From assembly GCA_024699575.1 (NCBI GenBank), contig JAILPF010000188.1, positions 1 to 7,703 on the forward strand: 7,703 bases of DNA, read 5' to 3'. A program made the translations under genes and the position numbers. The notes beneath the pieces were generated by a model. The model did no database searches and was not told the origin of the DNA. It saw nothing but the letters and a program-made list of their open reading frames with translations. This document shows positions 1-6,729 of this stretch, in pieces. Source of the DNA: Acetatifactor sp. GTDB lineage: Bacteria; Bacillota; Clostridia; Lachnospirales; Lachnospiraceae. The number at the start of each line of letters is the position of its first letter. The stretch's first letter is position 1.

Positions 1-33
1 CATGTCGTCTTTTGTTATGTTATGATATCTCAT
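1..33 (-). CDS. nrdG: Anaerobic ribonucleotide reductase activating protein NrdG, N-terminal fragment (cut by window edge)
   Basis: The first 11 codons read MRYHNITKDDM, which I recognise as the usual opening of clostridial NrdG proteins. NrdG is a radical-SAM enzyme that uses a 4Fe-4S cluster and S-adenosylmethionine to place the glycyl radical on NrdD. The cluster-binding cysteines lie beyond the edge and cannot be seen. The ATG lies 26 nt after the nrdD stop codon, with a weak AAGGA about 12 nt upstream, and no terminator separates the two genes, so they are expected to share a transcript. The call rests on a very short match plus the classic nrdD-nrdG order; that order makes it convincing despite the length. 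Confidence 0.85.
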   Translation of the reverse strand, partial: MRYHNITKDDM

Positions 34-59
34 AAGCCCAATTTTTCCTTATCTAATCA

Positions 60-2270
60 TTACATACTCTTGCGTTCCGCAATCTCCGCCATCTTTGCAT
101 CATTCAATCTGGTATCTCCATGCACCCTTGAATAGGAAAGATAACCATTCATACGATCAATTTTGGTAAGATTACGGCTTCCGCATTTCGGACATACATC
201 CATTTCCAACTCCTGATGTCCGCAGTCATCGCAATATGCTAAAGACATATTGACTCCCTCATAAAAGCCCATATCCATAGCTCTGCGAATCAAAGTCTTG
301 ATTGCATCCAGATTGTAATCAATCGGATACTTTACATACTGAATCTTTCCACCATTGCTTAAATCCCAGAAACGGTTTTCCAAATCCTGTTTCTGAATCG
401 GGGTGATATCTTCTGTCACATGGCAATGGAAGCTGTTGCTTACATATTCTCTGTCAGATACGCCTTCAACAATACCATACTTCTTCCTAAACTGTTTTAC
501 CTGTAGACCACATAAATTCTCTGCCGGCGTTCCATAAATTGCATAAAGGTTTCCATCTTCCTCCTTGAACTCACTGATTTTCTGATTAATATGTTCAAGG
601 ACCTCCACTGCAAATGCGCCATCTTCAACTAAAGATTTTCCGTTAAAAAGCTCTTGCAATTCATTTAACGCTGTGATGCCAAAACTTGCAGTTGCAGCTT
701 TCAGCAGCGGCTTAATCTTATCTGTCAATTGTAAATGTCCGCCAAGGAAACCGCCTTCGCAATATGCCAACGGGTTCGTAGATGCACGCATCTCTCCCAG
801 ATAAGCATAGGTACGAATATGAAGCTGCCTGATCAGATTAAGGTAATAGTCCAGAACCTCATAAAAATCTCTGCTTTCTTTTCGGGCCTTCGCAAGTATC
901 ATCGGCAGATGCAATGAGACAGCGCCGATGTTGAAACGTCCAACAAAAACAGGTACATCATTATCATCCGCAGGATGCATACCGCCTCTTTCATACCAGG
1001 GAGACAGGAAGGCTCTACAGCCCATCGGAGAAATTATTTTCCCGTATTGTTTGTAAATACTTGCAACATACCCTTTTCCGGTCAGACTCAGCCAATCCGG
1101 ATACATGGTTTTTGCAGAACATCTGACACCTGCCTCAAATACATCCTCCAGTGGTTTGCCTGGTCCATGCAAGTTTTCATCATACAGGAAAACAATCTTA
1201 GGGAACAATACCGGTTTTTTACACTCGGCTTTTCCCTGCACTTTCCTGCGAACATCCAGCATACTGATTGTAGCAAGCTTTGCAAAACGTCCGGTACCTG
1301 TTCCTGCCGTAACAGTAATAAAAGGATAATCGCCTCTACTGCTTGCAACTGTATTAAATTTGTATTCCCAGCCCTGGAATCCTTGCTCAAACTCCTTGCA
1401 TACATCCTGATATGCAACTTCTTCAGCCTTTTCCTGAGAAATACCCAATTCAAGATATTTCTTCAGATTTTTGTTATACGATTTTTCAGCATACGGTTCA
1501 AGAATCAAGTCTACACTTGGTACAGTAAATCCACCATACTGTTGGCTTGCGGCACTCAATACAATGTCACCGATTACATCAAATGCAACATCCAATGTTT
1601 TCGGCTCATTATACCAGATATTTCCCATTTCAAAGCCACCGGTCAATACGTTTTGTACATCAAACAAACAGCAGTTCATGGTATCTCTTCTGGCAGACAT
1701 ATCATGCACATAAATATATCCATCTCTGCATGCCTGAATCTCTTCTGTTGTAAGGAAAAATTTCTGATATAATTCCTTATTGAGCTGGTTAAAAATCAAG
1801 CTTCTCTTAGTGGATACAAGTGCTGAATCGGTGTTGGCATTTTCCTTGTCACCAATATACATAATGGACTGACTTTTCTTGTACACGTCATCCAGCATTC
1901 GTACAAAATCCTGTTTATAATTACGATAATCTCTATAACTCTTTGCAACAATCGGCTTTACCTGTTCCAGTGCGCTTTCAACAATATTGTGCATGATTGG
2001 AATCGGCACTTCATCCGAATCAAGTTCATCCACCTTTTCAACTACATATCTGCAGATATTCCGTTTTTCCTCCTCAGAGAATTTGGTAAGTGCTCTATAT
2101 GCACTTTTTCCTACAGCATTGATAACCTTCTGAACATTGAAGATTTCCTTGCTCCCATCTTTTTTAATTACATAAACGGTCTTAGATGGCTGAAACAATT
2201 CACCATAGTTCTCATTTGACAAACCGGCTTGTTCAAAATTACTGCTCATAGACTTCATTCCCTTCATCAT
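60..2270 (-). CDS. nrdD: Anaerobic (class III) ribonucleoside-triphosphate reductase NrdD
   Basis: This cytoplasmic enzyme reduces ribonucleoside triphosphates to deoxyribonucleotides in the absence of oxygen, using a glycyl radical made by NrdG. Numbered from the ATG at 2270 (736 aa), an ATP-cone allosteric domain spans about 31-124. The catalytic core has Cys200 (NCC motif) and a PMGC loop with Met416 and Cys418; in known NrdDs a Met-Gly-Cys loop goes with formate as reductant. Near the C terminus is a zinc ribbon (Cys680, Cys683, Cys693, Cys696) and the glycyl-radical segment RMNGYLSYSR with Gly709. Asn stands where E. coli has the Cys of RVCGYLG. The frame stays open to a GTG at 2378, but that would start at the predicted transcription start and run through both operator-like palindromes. 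ATGs at 2270 (AAGGG 10 nt upstream) and 2249 (AAGGGA 9 nt upstream) fit better; I cannot decide between them. Length is normal for the family. Confidence 0.96.
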   Translation of the reverse strand: MMKGMKSMSSNFEQAGLSNENYGELFQPSKTVYVIKKDGSKEIFNVQKVINAVGKSAYRALTKFSEEEKRNICRYVVEKVDELDSDEVPIPIMHNIVESALEQVKPIVAKSYRDYRNYKQDFVRMLDDVYKKSQSIMYIGDKENANTDSALVSTKRSLIFNQLNKELYQKFFLTTEEIQACRDGYIYVHDMSARRDTMNCCLFDVQNVLTGGFEMGNIWYNEPKTLDVAFDVIGDIVLSAASQQYGGFTVPSVDLILEPYAEKSYNKNLKKYLELGISQEKAEEVAYQDVCKEFEQGFQGWEYKFNTVASSRGDYPFITVTAGTGTGRFAKLATISMLDVRRKVQGKAECKKPVLFPKIVFLYDENLHGPGKPLEDVFEAGVRCSAKTMYPDWLSLTGKGYVASIYKQYGKIISPMGCRAFLSPWYERGGMHPADDNDVPVFVGRFNIGAVSLHLPMILAKARKESRDFYEVLDYYLNLIRQLHIRTYAYLGEMRASTNPLAYCEGGFLGGHLQLTDKIKPLLKAATASFGITALNELQELFNGKSLVEDGAFAVEVLEHINQKISEFKEEDGNLYAIYGTPAENLCGLQVKQFRKKYGIVEGVSDREYVSNSFHCHVTEDITPIQKQDLENRFWDLSNGGKIQYVKYPIDYNLDAIKTLIRRAMDMGFYEGVNMSLAYCDDCGHQELEMDVCPKCGSRNLTKIDRMNGYLSYSRVHGDTRLNDAKMAEIAERKSM

Positions 2271-2328
2271 TTTCGAATAACCCTTATAATCTTTTGAGTA
2301 TTCATGTAAAATTGATATTAGTTCGTAA

Positions 2329-2344
2329 GTACCATATATGGTAA
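2329..2344. promoter_or_regulatory. Operator-like palindrome, promoter-distal NrdR-box candidate
   Basis: The site GTACCATATATGGTAA contains a perfect 14-bp palindrome (TACCATATATGGTA, 2330-2343). It carries the core of the NrdR consensus ACACWATATNTWGTGT (AC-ATAT-T-GT) but differs at the outer positions and at the two W positions. It lies in the nrdD leader, 30 bp centre-to-centre from a second similar site. NrdR is the ATP/dATP-sensing repressor of ribonucleotide reductase genes and binds paired boxes about three helical turns apart. Assignment to NrdR is inference from position, spacing and core sequence. Confidence 0.65.
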
Positions 2345-2358
2345 CATTTCTATTCATA

Positions 2359-2374
2359 TATCTATATATAGTAC
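2359..2374. promoter_or_regulatory. Operator-like palindrome, promoter-proximal NrdR-box candidate
   Basis: On the minus strand the site reads GTACTATATATAGATA and matches the NrdR-box core ACWATATNTWG without error; the flanks differ from consensus. It begins about 6 nt downstream of the predicted nrdD transcription start, so a bound repressor would block promoter escape or elongation. Its centre is 30 bp from that of the other palindrome, slightly shorter than the 31-32 bp usual for NrdR pairs. Confidence 0.7.
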
Positions 2375-2386
2375 CCACTAGAATAT

Positions 2387-2415
2387 AGTATAAAAAACAA
2401 AGTCTTCCTTGTCAA
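2387..2415 (-). promoter_or_regulatory. Sigma-A-type promoter for nrdDG
   Basis: On the minus strand a perfect -35 TTGACA (2415-2410) is followed after exactly 17 nt by TATACT (2392-2387), one base from the consensus -10. The predicted start of transcription is about 2380. That leaves a leader of about 110-130 nt before nrdD, which contains the two NrdR-box-like palindromes. The promoter lies just downstream of the terminator of the previous unit, as expected for an independent transcription unit. Confidence 0.85.
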
Positions 2416-2430
2416 CGTGGTATAAGTAAC

Positions 2431-2463
2431 AAAAAAGGTATCTAAAATTTAGATACCTTTTTT
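2431..2463. terminator. Intrinsic terminator downstream of the WYL regulator gene
   Basis: This is a perfect inverted repeat with 16-bp arms (AAAAAAGGTATCTAAA and its complement) around a single central base. In RNA the likely form is a GGTATCT/AGATACC stem with a 7-nt loop and a six-U tract. It starts 14 nt after the stop codon of the WYL gene. The A-tract on the other side makes it sequence-symmetric, so it could stop transcription from either direction. The stem is short and AT-rich, so strength is probably moderate. Confidence 0.85.
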
Positions 2464-2477
2464 CAAAATGATACTTG

Positions 2478-3470
2478 TCAATTTTGTTTTTGCCGTTCCA
2501 AAATACAATTCAACCAATCAACATATTGTGTTTTTATATTTTGGGGAGAACTGATAGAGATATCCTTCCCGATACCGGCCAGCCACCCGAAAAACTGTCC
2601 GCTCACACACACCTTCACCCGGACCTGAAATCGCAATTCATCGATTGGACGTATATCTGCATCCTTTCCAAAGCGATCCATCACCACTCCTATCAGTCTG
2701 TTTGAGCAAATAAGAGAAACCGTCTCTTCCTCACCTGCAAACATACCAAATGTCTGATTTGTATAATCGGCCAGATCCTTCTCGGAGTACTTTTCCAAAC
2801 CCTCCCTGGGGATATCAAGCACTTCTACCTTACCCATTTTGTCCACACGAAAATGTTTTATGATATGGCTATCAGAATCATAAGCAGCCAGGTAATAATT
2901 CTCCTCTTTCCAGATTAACGCCCACGGGCTGACAATTCTTTGTTTATTATCATAAGAAACAAGTTCTTTCTTCAGATTCCATGCAAGATATTCAAAGGAA
3001 ATCTTCTTATTATCCTGAATCGCGCGGTGAATCGTATCTATGTTATAATAGATACTCTCATTTTCCGTCTTCACTCTGCCGGCTACATAAACCTGTCTCT
3101 GCAATTTTCCCGCCGCATACAGACCGGCTTTTTTTTCAAGCTTTTTGATAAGATTACGTGATTTCTTAGCTGTTATAAATCTTGATGACTGAACAGCATC
3201 TACCAGAAGTTTTAACTCAGGAAGTTCAAACTCTCTCTCTGCCAGATAATATCCTCCGCCATACCTGCTGCGAACCTGAATAATGTCATATCCAAAATCC
3301 GTCAGCTTTTCCATATCGTTATAAATACTCTTTCGCTCTGCCCGAATTCCAAGCTTCTCCAACCGTTCTATAATATACTGTGTACTCAGAGGATGCTGTT
3401 CGTCCGACTCATCCTCGAGCATTCTCACAATATACAGGAGCTTTAACTTCTGTCCCTCAGACCTCGCCAT
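2478..3470 (-). CDS. HTH-WYL domain transcriptional regulator
   Basis: This is a probable DNA-binding regulator of the DeoR-like HTH plus WYL family (330 aa, normal length). Residues about 5-78 form a winged helix-turn-helix with a recognition-helix-like stretch (RKSIYNDMEKL) and a wing rich in Gly/Tyr (YGGGYYLAE). A linker follows. The WYL domain spans about 148-222, containing SPWALIWKEENYYLAAYD and HFRVDKM; the family's W-Y-L triplet appears as YYL. A C-terminal WCX-type domain covers about 246-323. WYL domains are thought to bind nucleic acid or nucleotide-like ligands; the ligand here is unknown. The start is ATG 3470, with AAGGAG 8 nt upstream; a TTG at 3476 is in frame but too close to that site. 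The gene follows the small membrane protein gene by 32 nt with no promoter between them, so they are probably co-transcribed. An intrinsic terminator follows the gene. Targets cannot be read from the sequence. Confidence 0.93.
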   Translation of the reverse strand: MARSEGQKLKLLYIVRMLEDESDEQHPLSTQYIIERLEKLGIRAERKSIYNDMEKLTDFGYDIIQVRSRYGGGYYLAEREFELPELKLLVDAVQSSRFITAKKSRNLIKKLEKKAGLYAAGKLQRQVYVAGRVKTENESIYYNIDTIHRAIQDNKKISFEYLAWNLKKELVSYDNKQRIVSPWALIWKEENYYLAAYDSDSHIIKHFRVDKMGKVEVLDIPREGLEKYSEKDLADYTNQTFGMFAGEEETVSLICSNRLIGVVMDRFGKDADIRPIDELRFQVRVKVCVSGQFFGWLAGIGKDISISSPQNIKTQYVDWLNCILERQKQN

Positions 3471-3502
3471 TACCAAGTCTCCTTACGTATAATGCATACA
3501 TA

Positions 3503-3622
3503 CTATTTATTGTTTTTCTTTTTTCGCAGATAAATACCGAATGCAGTTCCAACTCCTGCAATTACAACAATAACTAACAGCAAAATAAGATAGGACAAAA
3601 AGGAATTTACAAAACTAATCAT
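3503..3622 (-). CDS. Small single-pass membrane protein (39 aa), function unknown
   Basis: A short frame on the minus strand encodes 39 residues: a short polar N terminus beginning MISFVNSF, a continuous hydrophobic helix at about 9-32 rich in Leu, Ile and Val with a small-residue patch (AGVGTAFG), and a basic tail RKKKNNK. By the positive-inside rule the tail should face the cytoplasm. The start is well supported: AAGGAAAGGG ends 8 nt before the ATG. An in-frame GTG 9 nt upstream would overlap that site. A consensus-like promoter precedes the gene, and the WYL regulator gene follows by 32 nt. I do not recognise a characterised family. The layout resembles small hypothetical membrane proteins common in clostridia, but that is from memory. 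Possible roles include a membrane-complex accessory subunit or a stress peptide; the sequence does not choose between them. Confidence 0.8.
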   Translation of the reverse strand: MISFVNSFLSYLILLLVIVVIAGVGTAFGIYLRKKKNNK

Positions 3623-3675
3623 CTCATTCACCCTTTCCTTCAGCACATAGAATCAAAAAAGTTTCTGATGTTTTC

Positions 3676-3704
3676 AGTATAACAACACCCATTTTTTTCG
3701 TCAA
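3676..3704 (-). promoter_or_regulatory. Sigma-A-type promoter for the small membrane protein and WYL genes
   Basis: On the minus strand TTGACG (3704-3699) is followed after exactly 17 nt by TATACT (3681-3676). Transcription would start near 3669, giving a leader of about 47 nt. The -35 hexamer overlaps the stop codon of the upstream MutS-like gene, so the new unit begins right where the previous frame ends. No convincing terminator lies between them, so some read-through from the nucleoside cluster is likely. Confidence 0.78.
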
Positions 3705-5416
3705 GTCATCTGCCAGACACCTGTCTTGATAAACTGATCTGCCTGTTCTACCGAGCGTTCAATAATCCGTCTGTCATATCCGATGACATCCAGAAGCTTG
3801 ATGGCATTTCTGGTAGAGGCCGGCCCCTCAAGCAGACGATACGGGAACAAAATATCCCCCTCCTGTATGCTTTCTTCAAAATGGAAATTTTCATATAGTC
3901 CATTGAGAAGTTCTGTTAATTCGATATCATGAGTTGCTGCAAAACAGATACATCCGAGATTATATAAAGCTTTTAATATCTGTGTTGAGGCTGCAATCCT
4001 CTCCACAGTATTCGTTCCCCTTAAAACTTCGTCCACAAAGCACAAAACTTTTCTGTTCTTTTCATTTGCAGCATCCAGAATTCGCTTTAATGCCTTAATT
4101 TCAACGATATAATAACTCTCACCGCTTTGCAGATCATCTCTCAATGCCATTGAAGAATAGATGTCAAAAAAAGAGGTTTTAAAAGCGGATGCGGTACAGG
4201 TGTGAATTGTCTGTGCCATAATGGCATTGACAGCAACTGTTTTCAAAAATGTCGATTTACCCGAGGCATTAGAGCCCGTAAGTAAAACGCCCTGCCGGAC
4301 AACCATGCTGTTTTTGACCGGATCTGTCAAAAAAGGATGGTATATATCCTCCATCACCAAATCGTTATCATAAAATTCCGGTATACAGTAACTGCCTATC
4401 GCCTTGCGAAAAGCGCCTATCGCTATTGAACTTTCAATCTGCCCGATGATTCCAATCAGACCATCTACATCCTGCACATGCTCCCGTAGTCTCGAAAGCT
4501 TAATATTAAACAAAATCAAATCAATATGGAACAGCATTCTCAGATAATCAAGAATCAATTCCAAAGGGTTGCCGGTTCCGGCAGTTCCCCGTGGCATAAA
4601 CATCCATACCGATCCTCTTTGCAAAAATGAAAGCTTATCTGTGTACTCACGCATCTGCTTCCATTCATCCGTACATGGTGCAACCTCAATTTTTGTTATT
4701 TTTTTACTGATAGCAATCAATCTCGACAAATAAGCAAAACTGATGATGTATGGTTCTATCTCATTCCTTTCCCTGAAATAAGACATAATGTTGTAAATAA
4801 CCAGGCAGGCAAGTGCCAGCAGAGCCATAGATACATTTACAGGGATTAAAGCAATCAGAGCAATAAACAATAGATTGCAAAAATATGCTTTTTTGTTTGA
4901 ACGATTATCCAGATAATCCAGGTTCTCCAGATAATCATACAATGAATATTTGCCTGTGTAGCCAAGTTCATGCATGCGACATTGTATCCTTACACGTTCA
5001 TTTTCATGTTCCTGGAAAAAAGAGACGATATTTTCCTGATGTAAAAGCTCATTCTCACTCCTTCGGGTTTGTCGCAATATATAATAGAGATATTCTTCAC
5101 CGGAAGCAGAATAAGTATAATTTAAAAGTTTCCATAGTTGTGTAAGTTCCAAATCATTCCATGTAATATCATCAATCTGCCCGGCAGCTTTATGCCTTTT
5201 ATAATAGCTGTCCACATGGTACATTGTATCTGAATTATATTTTTTAGGGGGAAGCACGCCGTATTGTGTATACAGATTCTTTATAAAATTTCTTTCTCTC
5301 TTTTTTGCGTTATAAACTTCCTGCCCCAGAATAAGAGCCAAAATAATTGCAACCGCAAATGTAAAAACTATATATTCCATAACTCCAAGTAATTCAGTGC
5401 TTCCTCCTGATGTCAT
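3701..5416 (-). CDS. Membrane-anchored MutS-family ATPase (MutS domain V protein)
   Basis: The protein has 571 aa. Its C-terminal third is a MutS-type ABC ATPase: Walker A GSNASGKST at 381-389, a D-loop/signature region with SGESYY at 431-436, Walker B VLCFVDE at 457-463 followed by RGTNT, and the switch His496 (ATHD). HPF at 360-362 marks the domain start. The N terminus carries a hydrophobic helix at about 14-31, and a hydrophobic hairpin lies at about 178-212, so the protein is probably in the membrane. The mismatch-recognition domain of true MutS (Phe-x-Glu) is not seen and the protein is much shorter than the roughly 850 aa of MutS, so a role in mismatch repair should not be assumed; function is unknown. 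The start ATG overlaps the preceding stop as ATGA. There is no ribosome site before it, but an AGGAGG lies just inside the frame (5408-5403). An alternative start is Met13 at 5380 with a close GGAG. Confidence 0.9.
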   Translation of the reverse strand: MTSGGSTELLGVMEYIVFTFAVAIILALILGQEVYNAKKRERNFIKNLYTQYGVLPPKKYNSDTMYHVDSYYKRHKAAGQIDDITWNDLELTQLWKLLNYTYSASGEEYLYYILRQTRRSENELLHQENIVSFFQEHENERVRIQCRMHELGYTGKYSLYDYLENLDYLDNRSNKKAYFCNLLFIALIALIPVNVSMALLALACLVIYNIMSYFRERNEIEPYIISFAYLSRLIAISKKITKIEVAPCTDEWKQMREYTDKLSFLQRGSVWMFMPRGTAGTGNPLELILDYLRMLFHIDLILFNIKLSRLREHVQDVDGLIGIIGQIESSIAIGAFRKAIGSYCIPEFYDNDLVMEDIYHPFLTDPVKNSMVVRQGVLLTGSNASGKSTFLKTVAVNAIMAQTIHTCTASAFKTSFFDIYSSMALRDDLQSGESYYIVEIKALKRILDAANEKNRKVLCFVDEVLRGTNTVERIAASTQILKALYNLGCICFAATHDIELTELLNGLYENFHFEESIQEGDILFPYRLLEGPASTRNAIKLLDVIGYDRRIIERSVEQADQFIKTGVWQMT

Positions 5417-6729
5417 TTTAAAAATGTACTATTGCAAATACGTTTTACAATTGCATTACACTTTTTATAGAGATACTCAACGTCTTCTCCGATATTAAAA
5501 TGTCCATCCAGATATAGCACCTTTCCTCCAATCATAGTCATTTTAATATTTGATTTACTTCCGCTATATACCAGATTTTTAGAAATATTATGAACAGGTT
5601 GCATATTGGGCTGGTGCATATCAATCATGATGATATCCGCACACTTTCCGACAGCCAACGAATCACATTTGTTCTGATTCATCACTCTTGCCCCTTGCGT
5701 TGTTGCCATGCACAACACATTAAGTGCATCCATACTTGCAGCATCATCTTCCCGATATTTACTAAGAGCCGTCACTAAAAACATCTCCCGGAACATATCC
5801 AGACAGTTATTACTTGCAGGGCCATCGGTACCAATTGCAACCGGAATTTTGCGTTTTACAAATTCGGCTATCGGTGCAATTCCACTGGCCAGTTTTAAAT
5901 TTGATGCCGGATTGGTAACAACACTCAGTCTGCGCATCTGCATTAAATTCATATCTTGTTCCGTCACATGTACACAATGAAAGCCTCCGCCGCCAAAGTC
6001 AAACACTCCCAAAGAATCAAGATATGTCACCGGCGTCACACCGTTTCTTTTCTTGCAGTCTTCCACTTCTCGTATATTCTCTGACATATGGGTATACACA
6101 GGTGCCTTATAATGATGCGCCAATTCAGACACACCGCATAAGAGTTCTTTTGAACAGGTATATTCGGCGTGAAATCCAAGTTGATAATTTATAAGTGAAC
6201 CCGTCTTATTCCATTTTAAAAATTCATCCTCCATCTGATGAATGGAAGATGTAAAATTGTTTAGACCACCGACAAGGCAGCATCGCATTCCTATATCAAG
6301 ACATGCTTCAGCCACAGCATCCGGATTAAGGTACATATCAAATATGGATGTAATTCCAGATGTCAAATATTCTAAAATTGCCAGTCGCGTGAAATCATAT
6401 ATATCATCCGCTGTCAATTTGGCTTCCATCGGAAATACCTTGTCATTCAGCCATTCCTGCAAAGGAAGATCATCCGCAAAGGAACGTAAAAAAGTCATTG
6501 CTGAATGAGTATGTGCATCCTTAAACCCCGGCATCAAAAGATTACCTTTACAGTCAAGCTCCAAATCCCATTTAATTCTGGGTACATTTAATTTATTCCA
6601 CTGTTCCGAAAGTTCATCCCGATTGGCAATATAGGCAATTTTATCATTTTTTACCCAGATTTCCCCTGCAAAAACAGGACTATCCGGTTCCATAGTTAAA
6701 ATGAGTGCATTGTACAATCTAATATTCAT
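5413..6729 (-). CDS. mtaD: Amidohydrolase, probable 5'-methylthioadenosine/S-adenosylhomocysteine deaminase
   Basis: This 438-aa cytoplasmic metal-dependent deaminase would convert methylthioadenosine, S-adenosylhomocysteine or a related adenosine to the inosine derivative plus ammonia. It has the amidohydrolase set in order: DAHTH (His73, His75), FHAEYT (His187), THMSE (His214 as metal ligand, Glu217 as catalytic acid/base), FHCVH (His251 by spacing), NPASNLKLASG at 273-283 and GTDGPASNNCLDMF with Asp302 as metal ligand. These match the MtaD/TM0936 group better than guanine deaminase or SsnA. The start ATG overlaps the cdd stop (ATGA) and has GGAGGGGAGG 7 nt upstream. Its own stop overlaps the ATG of the MutS-like gene. 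The neighbouring nucleoside phosphorylase and cytidine deaminase support a nucleoside substrate. The exact substrate is not settled by sequence; other chlorohydrolase/TrzA-type deaminases share the same motifs. Confidence 0.88.
   Translation of the reverse strand: MNIRLYNALILTMEPDSPVFAGEIWVKNDKIAYIANRDELSEQWNKLNVPRIKWDLELDCKGNLLMPGFKDAHTHSAMTFLRSFADDLPLQEWLNDKVFPMEAKLTADDIYDFTRLAILEYLTSGITSIFDMYLNPDAVAEACLDIGMRCCLVGGLNNFTSSIHQMEDEFLKWNKTGSLINYQLGFHAEYTCSKELLCGVSELAHHYKAPVYTHMSENIREVEDCKKRNGVTPVTYLDSLGVFDFGGGGFHCVHVTEQDMNLMQMRRLSVVTNPASNLKLASGIAPIAEFVKRKIPVAIGTDGPASNNCLDMFREMFLVTALSKYREDDAASMDALNVLCMATTQGARVMNQNKCDSLAVGKCADIIMIDMHQPNMQPVHNISKNLVYSGSKSNIKMTMIGGKVLYLDGHFNIGEDVEYLYKKCNAIVKRICNSTFLK

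Noticed and set aside
975..1772. A 265-codon open frame on the plus strand
   Set aside because: It lies wholly antisense to the conserved core of nrdD, has a Cys/Phe/Ile-rich composition typical of a shadow frame, and shows no recognisable motif.
2377..2391. A third NrdR-like sequence overlapping the nrdD -10 box (CTATATTCTAG on the minus strand)
   Set aside because: It has an extra base at its centre and lies only about 17 bp from the next palindrome, so it does not fit the roughly three-turn spacing; the resemblance comes largely from the TATACT box itself.
3380..3577. Plus-strand 65-codon frame across the start of the WYL gene and the small membrane protein gene
   Set aside because: It has no good ribosome site and overlaps two genes on the other strand; the minus-strand 39-aa frame has much better start signals.
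3653..3678. Possible terminator after the MutS-like gene (CTGA/TCAG hairpin before a T-run)
   Set aside because: The stem is only 4 bp with AT-rich flanks and the T-run is offset by several bases; it also overlaps the predicted transcription start of the next unit.
4885..5145. Plus-strand open frames opposite the MutS-like gene, and similar short ones at 5590-5980, 6242-6508, 6816-7073 and 7180-7455
   Set aside because: All are antisense to well-supported genes and have no family motif; they are explained as shadows of the real coding frames.
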